A stretch of 64,000 nucleotides of DNA from Eucalyptus grandis (GCF_016545825.1 NC_052614.1:60891864-60955863), one strand, 5' to 3'; positions 46,755 to 58,670 are shown, counted from the first letter of the stretch. Notes: a model not told the origin generated them from the sequence alone. Numbers and translations: made by a program.

Positions 46755-47870
46755 TGACGCCTAAATTTTATCTATTTATTTAGGATTTAATTACAAAAAA
46801 GTTAAGAATTAATTTCTAATCCCTAAAAAGAATTATTAAATTGCATCGCATATAGAGATTATGGACATTTGCATTACTGGTATTAACTGTTAGAAATTTT
46901 TTGAAAAAACTTAAAAAAAATTAATAATTCAAATTAAAAATAATAATAATGCGGCGGGGGCGGGCTAGACTTCAGACTTAGCCCGACCCCTTTTTCTTTT
47001 CTTCTCTCCACAAAGACGGCGTACGACGAGCACGGGCAGCGGGGGAATGTCGCGCGGTACGACCGGCCTGGGCAAGCTGGCAGCAGCTGGCGACGCTGCT
47101 TAAAAGGGGAGAGGTTGGACCGAGAAGGGGGAGTTCTTCGGCTGAAAAATCCAGAAATAGAGGGAGAGATCCGACGAGAGAGCTGCGAGTGAGAGCGAGG
47201 GAAGAGAGTCGGAGTAGAGACCGCCGGCCACCGCGCCTGAATCGCTGCCGACTACCTGCCGCCGTGCCTCCTTTCCCGCGCCGAAGCTCCGGTAAGCCCC
47301 GACCCTATTTTGGCCCTGTTTTCGGGCGTGCCGGGGCGGAGCACGCGGTCGTCCAGCTCACACGAGCTCCAGCTGCGACCATTCTTTGTCCAGCTACTGT
47401 GTGTATCGTTGTTTGTTTGTCGAGAGTTCCGTCGAGAATCCCGGTCGAAGTTGAGCCGGAAACCTCATGATTCGCGAGCGCCCTTCACTCGTTCGACGAA
47501 ATGCTAAGCGAGATCTAGTTTTCATTCACCCGTTATTGGCTGAAATCGAGTCGGCCGTGCACGCCGTGATGTATGGGAATGTTCCAGTGGTGTTGGGCGA
47601 CCTTGGGCGTCGGCCGTGTAGTCATTCGCCACGTTTCCATCGTCGCCGTAGTTTGTTCGGTGTTTGGCCGTGGTATGGCTCTCGGCCGGCGGTGGGGAGG
47701 TCGGCCGACGAGTGGCGTTCGGAGTGGACAACGCTGGGTGGTAGCTCAGCGGTGTCCTGAGCGCCGGCGAGGGCTTGTCTAAGTGGCGTCGGTTCGGGTG
47801 AGGAGCTTCGGTGCAGAAGAGATTAAAATAATGAATTAAAAAATATTAAAAATTAATTTTTAATTTGAGA
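46755..47870 (+). mobile_element. Truncated Gypsy-type LTR, family 1, copy 2
   Basis: Starts TGACGCCTAAATTTTATC and shares the following 110 bp with the LTR at 4098 (TTAAGAATTAATTTCTAATCC, AAATTGCATCGCATATAG). It continues into a GC-rich leader (46940-47815) as in the other copies, with CTTAAAAGGGGAG near 47100 in the TATA position. The AT-rich tail and the right end are not found, so it is truncated near 47830-47870. Open frames in the GC-rich part are not conserved. Confidence 0.55.
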
Positions 47871-48381
47871 CGGGTCATATCCCGGTAGGTGAATCGGGTT
47901 ATCGGGTCGGACGGGTTTACCAGTCTGAATCCCTTTTCTCGAATATAATAATAAAAAATTTTATTTAAAAAGTTACTTTAAAATATATAGTTGCTATTCA
48001 TTTTTATGTGGGTCCCATCCACCGTGAGAGAATCGTTGCCGACCACAGTCGACTTCGGTCAGCAGTGGAAATAGAGGGAGAAGAGAGAGTCAAGCGTGAA
48101 AGAAATCAGATAATTTCTTTATTTTTTAATTTTTAATACTATAAAAAATCTAAAATTTATAAATTTGTGCCATATTTAACTTAAATTAATTTTCCTTTAA
48201 CAAGAGCTTTATTTTTGCAACGCAGACAGACTTTTCATCAATGAGAACCACATGGTATAATAGGCCCTTGCAACTTACGCCGATTGACGCAAGAGATTCA
48301 ACTTTCTAGGAAAATCGGAAATCTCTTTTGTATTGTATGTTTACTTTGTTGTTGAAAGACTGTAACCAGGAAAGCAACCCA
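47871..48381. other. Upstream region of the ankyrin gene
   Basis: AT-rich. The leader exon seen in copies A-C was not found here. CTGTAACCAG|GAAAGC at about 48369 looks like the acceptor of a leader intron just before the start codon, suggesting that the leader exon was lost or lies beyond the LTR fragment. Confidence 0.35.
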
Positions 48382-50038
48382 ATGGCAACGCAACCAAGTG
48401 AAGAATTAAGAAATTCGAATCATGCAGATCCAGCAACAGGTACACATTCAAGTTCTGACCAAGAAAGAATATGGTATAATCGATTCCCAAATATGCTGGA
48501 ACTAGTATTTTCTCATGGTTCTTTTTATTTTCTTTGTCACCAAACATTGGATCAGCTCCTTCTCAATCCAGAGGTGCTCAAAGTGTGTTATTCCTCAAAA
48601 GAGTTATTTAATTGTGAAATCTCAATCTTCATGAAATTATTCTTTTCTGGACACTTCTCAATATCTCTTTTTTTTTTTTTTGGTCAGACACTTCTCAATA
48701 TTTGCAAGGAAAAAGTATTAACAAGATGGCCTGAAAAGTTTGCATCTATTGCAGAAATATTGGAACAGGAAGCAAAAAGTCACTATTACCGACCATTGTT
48801 GCACGCAGCATTCAAGGGTGATTGGGAATCTGCTAAAAGATTTTTCGAACGAGATTCTGCTTCAAAGACAGCCAAAATAACAAGCAGATCAGAAACAGCG
48901 CTTCACATAGCTGCTTTCAGTGCACAAGACCATTTTGTTGAGAAACTGGTTGAGCTCTTGTCTCCATATCCGATAGCGCTTGAAGAGGTTGATTGTGATG
49001 GCTGCACAGCCCTCCACGTTGCTGTCCTGTGTGGAAGAATAAGGATGGTCAAGGCATTAGTTGGAAGTAATCCTAAGTTGACGCAACTTGCAGATAATGA
49101 AGGACGTGTTCCTTTGGAAATATCTGCTATCGAAGCTTCTATGCATAAGGAGATTGCCTGGTTCTTGGCGAAAAGGACGACAGACGATGGGTCAAGTCAT
49201 CATCCCTTCAGCAGTCCGTCTGCGTTTAAAACCATGATAGGCCTTACCTACGCTGGTTATCACGGTAAGATTGCCATCACTCTTTTATCTCAATTCCTTC
49301 TGTTTTTGCCGTCACTCTAGACTTGGCTTATTTTCCTGATCAACTTTACTGGTGAATACGGACAGATATCACCCTTTATCTGGTCGGGCGGTACCCTCAC
49401 TTAATTACCATGAGAAGCAGAGATCCTGATGGACCCTATTCTATACTGGATGCGTTGGCGAGGATGGTGTTTCACTTTCCCAGCGGAACCAGGCTCAGTT
49501 TTTTGGAAGCATTGATATACAAATGTGAGTACTTTCTGCACTCTGCATCCCTTCATTACTGATTCCCTTCAAGATGATCATACCTGGCTCATCACTCACT
49601 ATTTTGTTTCCGAACTGAAGGTATTCCAGTGGACTTGAACTCCGAACCAACAAATGAAAATTCGAATCCTGGTGGGTGGGCTTTTTTGTCGTTGGGCATT
49701 ATCTTAGGACCTTTCATGATTTTAAACTTTAAGTCAATTTTCTTAGATTGATTTCTTCCGTACTGGCAAAAGAAACCGGAAATTATCGTTTCTTTGTAAG
49801 ACATATTCTTGTTCCTTAACCTAGTTCTACTTTAATAATGGCCTGAAATCAAACTACTTTACGGATTAGATGATTCAACCAAGTTTATAAGTATTGTATA
49901 GCTTAATTAATTGGACAACGTAACCTAGTGCATAAGTGTCGAATTACGAGGTCTTACAATGATTTCATATCCGGTAATAAGGTTTTCATTGTAACTTGAT
50001 TGCAGCAAGGTCACTTTGGAATGCTGTCAAAATTGTAG
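48382..50038 (+). CDS. N-terminal five exons of an ankyrin-repeat (ITN1/ACD6-like) protein, 3' half missing
   Basis: Exons: 48382-48439 (MATQPSEELRNSNHADPAT), 48688-49264, 49366-49524, 49621-49671 and 50006-50038, all with GT-AG borders and fitting phases apart from one defect. Exon 2 carries the ankyrin repeats: HYYRPLLHAAFKGDWESA, ETALHIAAFSAQDHFVEKLV, DGCTALHVAVLCGRIRMVKA, then NEGRVPLEISAI. Exon 3 gives DITLYLVGRYPHL, and exon 5 gives SLWNAVKIV, the usual lead-in to the linker exon. Joining exons 1 and 2 breaks the frame. Four instead of five A at 48710-48714 would give the family's YLQGKVLTRWPEKF. Without splicing, the frame stays open from 48328 to 49320. The linker and PGG exons are absent: a fold-back element, a Copia element and the gap follow. 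Confidence 0.75.
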
Positions 50039-52379
50039 GTACGCTTCCATTTTATCAAGATACTATCTCTATCTTCGTTCTTCTCTCTACTAAAAGTTGC
50101 TTGTTTGTTTTTCACTTGTTTTGTAAGTCTAAAAAAGCTCATACTTGATTCTTTGCCATAATTTGGGAAAGAATTTGTGTTAGGCCCATTGCCAGTATGA
50201 AAAAATTGTCACATATTCACCATTGGATGAGTGACATGTGTGAAATGATGACATGTGTGTTTGAAATTAATTTTGTAATTAAAATTTTCCACTTAACTAT
50301 TCAATAGTGAATGTGTAACTTATTTTTTAAGCTATTGATCGATCTAATAAAAATTGAAAAATTGGGAGAAGTGTTAAAAAGTCATAAACTTTTTATGCCA
50401 ATTTAGTCATTTCCGGCTAATTTTGGTCGGATTTTGCTGACTCGGACGCGGGCTGGTCGACGTGGTAGTCGACCGGTATTGATGTGGACAACTTTTAATA
50501 ATATTTTAATATTTTAATATTTTTGATTTTTTTTTTTTTTTCCTTTTCTTCCTCCTTCCTCCAGCTGGTTGTTGGACCTCGGCGATTGGCCGAGAGGTGA
50601 CGGCCGTGAGGTCGAGGTCGACCACCGGCCACCTCGCTAGTGGCGATGAGGGTGGACTCATGCGGGCGGCGACGACCTGCCGCCCATCGCCTCTAGTAGA
50701 CCACTAAGGTCCGGCGACCGGCTGGAAGAAGAAAGAGGAGAAGTAAAAAAAAAAAAAAAAAAAATTCAAAATATTAAAATATTATTAAAAGTTGTTCACG
50801 TCGGCGCCGATCACCACATTAGCCGACAAAGATCCAGTAAGTAAAATTCAGCGAAAATTGGCCGAAAATGACTAAATTGGCATAACGTAAAAAAATTTAG
50901 GACTACATTGACATAAAAAAGGTTTAGGATTAAATTTGCACAAATGCAAAAGGTTTAGGACTTTTTTTAACACCTCTCCCAATAAAAATTCTTCAAAAAA
51001 TTCTTCAAACTCAAACAAAGTTATATATGATTTTCATTGTTAATATTTTTATGTATTGAAAGATTTCAAATATTCACCAAATTCTAATTGCAAGAGTTGT
51101 GAAATTGTTATAAAAAAAATTAAAAAAAGAAAACTTGAAACTTCAAATTAAGGCGAGATGTGATGTTAACCTAGGAATTTCTTGCCTATGGGTAAATGAT
51201 CTAAGCAAAAGATATTGAATAAGAGTTATGTAAACCTAGCACTTTTCCTTCAATCTTGATTGGTGAAATCATGTTCACTTTATCATCTCTATCAAGTATG
51301 TAAATTTTTCGGGAAAAGTAAGAACAATGAGCCCATTATGTATTTGTTTCCTCCTTTATGGGTGAAGTGCCTAAAGCCTTAACTTCTTTGACTACCACTT
51401 CATTTGAATACAGTACGAAATAAAACGTTGACGGGGTGCAAGAAGTGGGCATGGGACCGGGGGCCTAGCGTCATTGACTATGAAATAAGGTTGCAATAGA
51501 TAATGCCATGGGTTTATCATTTAATCACATTTAACATAGCAAATTTGCACTTTTAGTTGGCAACTCTAAGAAGGCGTGAAGAATAGGAACAGAGCAGGTG
51601 GGAAAAATCAAAATAATTTGTTGGGAGGCATTCGAATAGAAGAATTAGTGGGGGCGAGAGTCATGGGTCCCAACAAAATCGTGCATCCCAAAATTCCACC
51701 CCAAGTTATATATCCTATACCAAGAAGCTGTTAATTAGATAATAAAAGGAGTTTCCTCCTCTTCTTATAATCCTGTAATTTAGATTTGTTGGGAGCACTC
51801 AAGAAAATAAGACCTGAATACATCAGGCTGTAATGGAAGAATTGCGCTCTCAAGATTACCTGAAAAGATGGACAACTCAAAGTGCGCAAAAATTAGCCCA
51901 ACAACCACCTGATAGCTAAAAAAGATTCTATAGTTCCCAAAACTTATTCACAACTTTTGCTAGTAGTTGCACTTATCATCTTTACCCAACTTTTATATGC
52001 ATCCGAAATACCCTTTAGCCTTCTCCCCAATTTTTTTCTTTTTGTCAAAGAACATAAAGGAAACAGAGGTATAGTGTTGTGTATTTTTATAGAATTAGGT
52101 GTAACAAGTAAACTTGAACTTGACATACCATTATGTGACCTCATGTGGAAGTTTTGATTTTGTTAGAGACAGATAGAATGGGAAAGAAAAAAAAATCGCT
52201 ACATAAATAACAATCCATTGGATTGTATTATTAATATGATATTTTTATTACTAGTTGCTATGCATATTTGAATAATATTATCTAAAATAATCTTATATAT
52301 GTTCTAGCTAGATAAATGTGATTAGCATGGTTATTTTCTGAGTTGTTTGATTAGGTTAAGTCTTATAATTATATTCTCT
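50039..52379 (+). other. Large intron after ankyrin exon 5
   Basis: Donor TTGTAG|GTACGC. It holds a fold-back transposon at 50364-50980. 51960-52379 matches 12034-12490, the same intron in the other gene. At 52380 the match is cut by the Copia LTR, so the acceptor and next exon are not reached. A plus-strand frame at 51957-52157 is intron, not a gene. Confidence 0.6.
50364..50980. mobile_element. Fold-back (inverted-repeat) transposon inside the intron
   Basis: Left arm starts GGGAGAAGTGTTAAAAAGTC and the right end, reversed, starts GGGAGAGGTGTTAAAAAAAG. The arms pair for much of their length (CCAATTTAGTCATTTCCGGC with its complement; CAACTTTTAATAATATTTTA on both). The middle is GC-rich (50560-50730) between a T-run and an A-run. 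A target duplication of about 10 bp is degenerate (7 of 10 match: TTGAAAAATT and AATAAAAATT). No transposase is present. Probably Mutator-like. Confidence 0.7.
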
Positions 52380-52653
52380 TGTTATGACAAATGCGGAATG
52401 ACAAAAAAAAGTAGAACTAAGAAGAATAAAAGAACACATAGATTTACGTGGAAAATCCTTGCGAGAAAAATTACAGGGAGAAGAGAAGCAGAATCTATTA
52501 TGGAAATTTAAGGATTTCAAAAAGGTGTCTCAAAAGATTTAAGACTCATTTTGTTTCAACTTCTTAAAGTAATAACTTAATATATATAGATAGATATTGT
52601 TCACGAGCCCAACGTTGGTGCAAGCCCATAAAGAATTCAAGACACACTCAACA
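52380..52653 (-). repeat. 3' LTR of the minus-strand Copia element
   Basis: On the minus strand it starts TGTTGAGTGTGTCTTG and ends CATTTGTCATAACA. The left edge is set by loss of similarity with the intron at 12490, where the sister reads ATATTCTGTTACTTATG. 274 bp. Confidence 0.75.
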
Positions 52654-53599
52654 ATTCTCCACCTTGACTTCAATGTTACATAAGCAACAAATAATCTTCT
52701 CCTTCCACTGGAGCAAAACTCAGGTACAACAAACATTAATCAAATCCAAGTAAGGCTTGAATTTAGCAATAGGTAGGGGCTTTGTCAACATATCGAGTGT
52801 TTTTGGTACCAATATTCCAAAACTTGATATAGCCATCAACAATAATGTGCTGAATAAAGACTGTACATCAATGTGATTTGTCCTCTTACGATTCAAATGA
52901 TTTTCAGTAAGATGTAAAACACTTTGACTCATAGTGAACAATATTCACACCATGATATACACTAAGCTCTCCAAATAAGCCTCTTAACCATATGTCCCTT
53001 TATAATAGCCATGTACTTTGGTTTTTGTTGTAGACAAATCAACTATATGCAATAAAATAACTTTCCAACAGATTGCACAACCTCCAATAGTAAAAATACA
53101 CCTAGTCAAAGACCTACTTTTGTCAAAGTCACCAATATAATCAGAATCAACATATCTAGTAAGAGTGTCACTAAGTTTCCCAAACTTTAAAAAAATTAGA
53201 AGTACCCTTCAAATATATTTTAAAATCCTCTTTATAGTCTGCCAATGAACTTTGCTTAGGCATGATAAATATCTACACCACGTTGACAACATGCGAAATG
53301 TGGGGCCAATTACAACTCAAGGCATACATATAAGGCTGCCAATTACACTAGAGTATTGTATATCATTATTTGTTTGCAGACATAGACTAAATGATAATCT
53401 AAAATGAATTGGTTTGAGATCTTTTATGTCAAAATGATCTAGCACCTTCTCAATGTAGCTTTTTCTGGGAGAGGTACAATTTTTCCCTTTTTTGATCTTG
53501 CCAAATTTCCATGCTTGGGATTTTCTTTGCTACACCTAGATCCTTCATGTCAAATTCAATGCTCAACCGTGTCTTAAAATTCTATATATCAAATTCATC

Positions 53600-54062
53600 C
53601 TTTGTTGCACTCAACATATCATCAACATATAATTCTATTTGGAAGTTTGCATAGATATACACAGCTATCGTATTTGCTCCTTATAATAGGCAAGTTACAC
53701 CATAAATGTATCAAACCTTTATACCGTTGTCTAGGTGATTGCTTCAAGCCATGTATAGACTTTTTCAATAGACAAATTAGATCTGCCTTACCTTCAAATT
53801 GAAAACCCTCTAGTCGGCACATATATATCTCCTCTTCAAGTTCACTATGCAAGAAAGTTGTTTTCACATTGAATTGTTCCAACTCTAAATTATGAATAGC
53901 AATTAATGCAAGAAAAACCCAAATGGGCTTGTATTTAACAATAGGTGAAAATACATCATTAAAATCAACTCTCTCAATCTGACTATAACCCTTAGAACCT
54001 AAACGAGTTTTGAACCTGATATCTTCAACTCTAGGAATACCTTCATTTCTTTTGAAAACCAT
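53600..54062 (-). pseudogene. Reverse transcriptase of the minus-strand Copia element
   Basis: Read on the minus strand: KTRLGSKGYSQIERVDFNDV, FSPIVKYKPIWVFLALIAI, FNVKTTFLHSELEEEIYM, SIHGLKQSPRQRYK. The YVDD box is intact at about 53620-53635 in another frame (YVDDMLSATKDEF). The usual RLVAKG reads RLGSKG and a frameshift separates the two halves. RNase H remnants follow at about 52900-53400. Confidence 0.8.
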
Positions 54063-54530
54063 TTATAGCCCATGATTTTTTTTTCCTATTGGTGATTTGA
54101 CAAGCTCCAAAGTCTGATCCTTTTCAAGAGATGTCATCTTTTTATTTATGGTAACTAACCACTTTGCCGAATCTTTTAAAGAGATAATTTCTTTGTAATT
54201 TTAAAGCTCACTATTCTATTTGCAATTGAAAGAGCAAAAGTAACAAAATCTAAGAACCCATATTTCTGTGGGGGCTTCGTTGTCTTTCTTGATCTATCTC
54301 TAGCAATAGAATAGTATTCCTCTTTAGGTTCTTCAATCTCAATATTATCATTAGATGACTAAACTTATTGCAAAGAAGTTACTTCAACCTCCACTTTCTC
54401 TATAGCATTTTCCATATTTTGATGAGTAGGAACAAACGATTCCTTGCTAAGAAAAAACATGCCAGACTTATCAAAAGTAACGTCTTTGTTGATGATAATT
54501 TTAGATGAACTAGTTGACTAAAGTCTATAA

Positions 54531-55616
54531 TCCGGCAAGAACAGCCCAAGTGCCATAACTTGACACGGAGGGACGCTTAATCGCTATAAGTTCGGAAAGA
54601 TACACTTAAGTGCCGTTTTGGAGTAAAGTTGAATACTTAAGTGCCACTTCAACCAAAAATCCGCCAAATGGCTGATGTGGCAATTTTCCGATGAGTTGGG
54701 TGCAAAAAAAGATCGTTTTACACGCCGATATGGCGAGAAAATGCAAAAACGACGTCATTTTTGTGTCGATGTGTAAATAATTAATTAAAAATTTAAATTA
54801 AAAAAATTTAAAAATATATATTTAAAAACCTTAATATTAAAAAATTTAAATTAAAAAAATTAAATTAAAAAAAACTTAAAATTAAAAAAATAAACTTTAA
54901 AAACTTTAAATTTAAAAATTTAAAATTTAAAAAATTAAAATTTAAAAAACTTAAAATTTAAAAAACTTAAAATTTAAAAAAATTAAAATTTAAATATGGA
55001 ATTTTTAAAATTTTTAAATTAAGTTTTTTACTTAATTTTAATTTTAAGTTTTTCAAATTTTAAGTTTTATAAATTTTAAGTTTTATAAATTTTAATTTTT
55101 TTAAATTTTAATTTTCTAAAATTTTATGTTTTTTAATTTTAAGTTTTTTAAATTTAATTTTTTTAATTTTAAGTTTTTTAAATGTTAATTTTTTAAATTT
55201 TAAGTTTTTTAAATTTTAAGTTTTTTTTTTATTTTGAAGATTTTTAATTTAATTTTTTTAATTTTTAAGTTTTTAAGTTTTTATTTTTTTTTTTAATTTT
55301 AAGTTTTTTTAATTTTTAGAATATTTCAAATAAAATTAAGTTTAAATTTAATTTAATTATTTTTATATTAATTATTTACACATTAGACACAAAACGACTT
55401 CTTTTTTACATTTTCTCGGCATGTCAATGTGCAAAACAATGCCGTTTTGCACCGAACTTGCCGGAAAATTGCCACGTTAGCCATTTGGCCGATTTTGGCC
55501 GGAATAGCACTTAAGTGTTTCACTTTACTCCGAAACCGGCACTTAAGTGTACCTTTCCGAAGTTATGGCACTTAAGTGTCCCTCCGTGTCAAATTATGGC
55601 ACTCTGTGTCCCAAAC
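54531..55616. mobile_element. 1.1-kb palindromic fold-back element nested in the Copia element
   Basis: The two arms are inverted copies. AGTGCCATAACTTGACACGG (54561 on) matches the reverse of 55570-55605; further blocks TTCGGAAAGATACACTTAAG, GGAGTAAAG, GCCAAATGGCT, GTGGCAATTTTCCG and GAGAAAATG pair in the same order. The centre (54780-55380) is nearly pure A/T, with an A-rich half facing its T-rich complement, so the whole element can fold almost end to end. Flanks AGTCTATAA (54522-54530) and TTTCTATAA (55617-55625) are a candidate 9-bp target duplication (7 of 9). No coding capacity. Confidence 0.8.
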
Positions 55617-56096
55617 TTTCTATAAACCTTTACACCATAAGCATAATTAAGAAAGATGCATTTTTTTCTTTAGGCTCTAGTTTCCTTTACTAACATGTGC
55701 ATATAGTAGACATCCATATACTTGAAGAGAAGCATAGTCGGCAAGTTTACCTGGCCATACTTTCTCAAGTATCTTGCACTGAATAGATGCACAAGGAAAA
55801 TGATTTATCAACCAACAAGTCATATTGACTGCCTTAGCCTAGAACTCTTTACTTAAACTAGCATTAGACAACATGCACCTAGTCCTTTTTAATAAATTTC
55901 TATTCATTCATTCTATAATACCGTTATGCTATGATGTATTTATTTTAGTATGATACCTCATAATGTCTTCAATTTCGCGAAACTTATTAAACTCGCCTCC
56001 ATAAAATTCCAGCCCATTTTATGTTCTCAGCGTCTTGATCTTCTTGCTAATTTGCTTCTTGATAATGTTTTCCATTGCTTAAATGTGACAAAAATA

Positions 56097-56315
56097 TCAC
56101 TCTTCTACGGAAGTGAGTAAATAGCTCGAAATAAGTCCTTTTGAAGGAACTTTCGCAGGCCCCCAAAGTTCAAAATAAATATAATCCAAAGTGCCATTTG
56201 TTGTGTGAATTCCTATTTTGAAATTAATACTTTTTTGTTTCCTAAAAGCACAATGCTCATAGAAATCCACTTTTCCAATTTTCTGACCATATGGAAGCCC
56301 TCTCTTACTCAACAC
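56097..56315 (-). pseudogene. Integrase start of the minus-strand Copia element
   Basis: LPYGQKIGKVDFYEHCAFRK is the zinc-binding pre-integrase end, and GTLDYIYFELWGPAKVPS corresponds to the first integrase block, where the catalytic Asp of the usual DLWGP is Glu. It is followed by stops; further integrase text at 55620-56096 is broken. Confidence 0.7.
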
Positions 56316-56359
56316 ATCATCCCCCTAGTACTAATATGGCCTAATCTCATATGCCATAA

Positions 56360-56990
56360 TTAAGTATTGTCTAATTTTGACATAGTGGATGAGACTGCAA
56401 CTAAACCACTAACTATAGTGCCTTGCAACTGATATAAAGTGCCAGTTTTTAGCGATTTCATCAACAAAAGTGAGCATCTCATAATCTTAATAACTCCACC
56501 TTCAACTGTAAACTTGTTACTATTAGCATCAAGTGTACCCAAAGAGATAAGATTTTTCTTCAAATCAACAACGTGTCCAACATTTTCCATGGTTTTGATC
56601 ATGCCATCATGTATCTTATTGCTAACAGTTCTAACCCCAACCACTTTGCATTTAGCGCCGTTTCCCATTAGAATAACTGCACCATTATATCCTTTATACG
56701 TGGAGAGCCAATAATGATTAGGACACCTAAGGTATGAATAGCCTAAATCAAGAATGCAACTATTATTGAATTTGTGTTTATCATCTACGACTAATAACCA
56801 ATCTTTGTTTTCTTCTTCAACAACATCGACTTGAGTGGGATTTCGTTTCCTCAATTCTATCTGTCTCGTAATTCTGATTATTCTGTCGATTTGCATTTCC
56901 TTAATTTTCCTGATTCAGATTATTTTCTCTTTGCTACTTGGCCTTCAATTTTAGACAATTTATCTTGATATACTCCCTTAGACTTATAGT
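56360..56990 (-). pseudogene. Protease and pre-integrase of the minus-strand Copia element
   Basis: The frame 56360-56896 has ILDLGYSYLRCPNHYWLSTY, where the usual catalytic DSG/DTG reads DLG. It continues with NGAKCKVVGVRTV, NVGHVVDLKKNLISLGTLD and TLYQLQGTIV, typical of Copia protease running into the gag pre-integrase domain. Gag lies upstream and runs into the gap. Confidence 0.75.
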
Positions 56991-57056
56991 AGTTGCAAGT
57001 CAAATCATTATGCTTCGATTTTGATGTGCTCTTGCCACCATTGCTTCTTTCAATAG

Positions 57057-57156
57057 NNNNNNNNNNNNNNNNNNNNNNNNNNNNNNNNNNNNNNNNNNNN
57101 NNNNNNNNNNNNNNNNNNNNNNNNNNNNNNNNNNNNNNNNNNNNNNNNNNNNNNNN
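57057..57156. other. Assembly gap of 100 N
   Basis: Exactly 100 N. A round number normally marks a gap of unknown length. The sequences on its sides are unrelated (Copia gag on the left, a Gypsy LTR on the right). Confidence 0.97.
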
Positions 57157-58103
57157 GGCATTCTTTGCACGTCATTGCATGCTAAGATTGCATATTATAG
57201 GTTTAGATAATTTCTCCTAAATAGATTGCATGCTTATTAGAAAATAAAAATCATGTGCACGTCATATAGAATTAGTTTCATACAATGCACATCATTTAGT
57301 GATTTTTGTTAGGTGCATTTAATTAGAAATTGCCCGTCACTAGAATTAGGTCATTAGATTAATTTAGATTGCATATTTAAATGTTGCATTTCTTTAATTT
57401 CGAATCTCATAGAAAATACAAAAAAATTATTTAGAATAAATCATCTCATGCTTGGGATAGATCACATGCTTAGTTATGTCATATTGCTTGGATCATATAG
57501 CTAAGTCATGTTGCCATGTCATATCATTCATGTTAAATTAGTGGCATGCATTGCATATTGCATGATTTTCATTAATTAAGTGAAAACAAAACAAAAATTG
57601 CGTGTTAATTAGAAATCATATTTAGGACTGCTGATGTGAATTCTAAACTAACATTGCAGATGCTTTCGTTGCTTTGAGGTAAGTCCTGCAATTTATTTTC
57701 TGCTTTACTTGAGTGTTAAATTGGTGGTTTGCGCACCTGCATGAACACCTCACATGTTATGGAATTAGTTTTAAATCAATCCAAACTCCTTGCCAAACAT
57801 TTTTGAAAATAAAAAGAATGGTACCGAAAGGGCATTAGAGAAATCTAATGTAATCAAGTCCCCGTACCCTTAGTCTCTGGTTCGTAGGAGTAAAGTAATT
57901 CTCCCATTATTTTACTTAGGTGTCTAATCGACCTACCATAAACTGATTAGTGGCGACTCTAAATAAAATCAATTTGCATGTTAAGAACTTGAACCTAAGT
58001 CGCGGAGTGGGTATGGGTTTGGGAGAGCTCGAGTTAAGTTTAGGCTTAACAATCCATTAGCCAAACCATAGGTGGCTCACACCCGAAAAAATTGGTCGCG
58101 ACA
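57157..58103 (+). mobile_element. 3' part of a Gypsy-type LTR, family 1, copy 3
   Basis: Aligns with 6060-6735: GAAATTGCCCGTCACTAG, ACATTGCAGATGCTTTCG, TACCGAAAGGGCATTAG, AATCAAGTCCCCG, AACCTAAGTCGCGGAGTGG, ending GGTCGCGACA at 58103. The left end is lost in the gap. No primer site follows, so it is a 3' or solo LTR. Confidence 0.75.
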
Positions 58104-58670
58104 ACTCCATTATTATTCGCAGGCCGTGCAAGCTGATCCTCCCTCAAAGGTTGGAATCGAAGCAGCGCTAGTTTCATATGTAATGTTCACATACCAGAAC
58201 GTGGGCTTCTTCCAAAACAACATTCAAGCTCTGATATTATGACTTCTTGCCAAACGATCTTTTCTTCTTTATATAGACAAGTAGAGGAGGGACAAGGCAG
58301 AAATGCAACCTAAAATCTCATGGACCGATCTGTTGTTCCTAATCACAAGACAAAGGATTGGTAGCGTATCATCCCACACAAAACACAAAAAATTACTGTT
58401 CATATGCAAACTGATTACAGGGGATGGAAGAACAGAGAGATGAAAACAATTGTATAGACAGATCTTTTGTACCTTACTGGTGATAATCAGTCCATAACAA
58501 TTGGGAAGGTAAGAGAGTTCTCAAAGGCCGGAGCCAGTACTTTCATTCTTAGACGACCACAATGTGTGGTTTCAAGCAGCAAGCCCACAACTAAGGCAGC
58601 TCATAAACTTCACCCAACCCAGCTTGGCAAACCAAGCCTCTTCCAAGAAGTTCCATTTCGCACCCCCAAC
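58104..58670 (-). other. Probable 3' untranslated sequence of the PMI1-like fragment
   Basis: It lies directly downstream, on the minus strand, of the stop codon of the next entry. It has no domain of its own. The boundary with the LTR at 58103 is sharp. Confidence 0.35.

Larger units (their letters stand above)
52380..57056 (-). mobile_element. Minus-strand Copia retrotransposon, running into the assembly gap
   Basis: The 3' LTR is at 52380-52653. On the minus strand it is preceded by a GTCAAGGTGGAGAAT purine tract (52654-52668). Decayed RNase H and reverse transcriptase lie at 52740-54062, integrase pieces up to 56315, and protease/gag at 56360-56990. A fold-back element (54531-55616) is nested inside. 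The 5' LTR is not seen and would lie in or beyond the gap. It interrupts the intron of the ankyrin gene. Confidence 0.85.

Noticed and set aside
47189..47782. Several overlapping frames in a GC-rich stretch
   Set aside because: Same situation: the GC-rich leader of LTR copy 2, no domain, no conservation.
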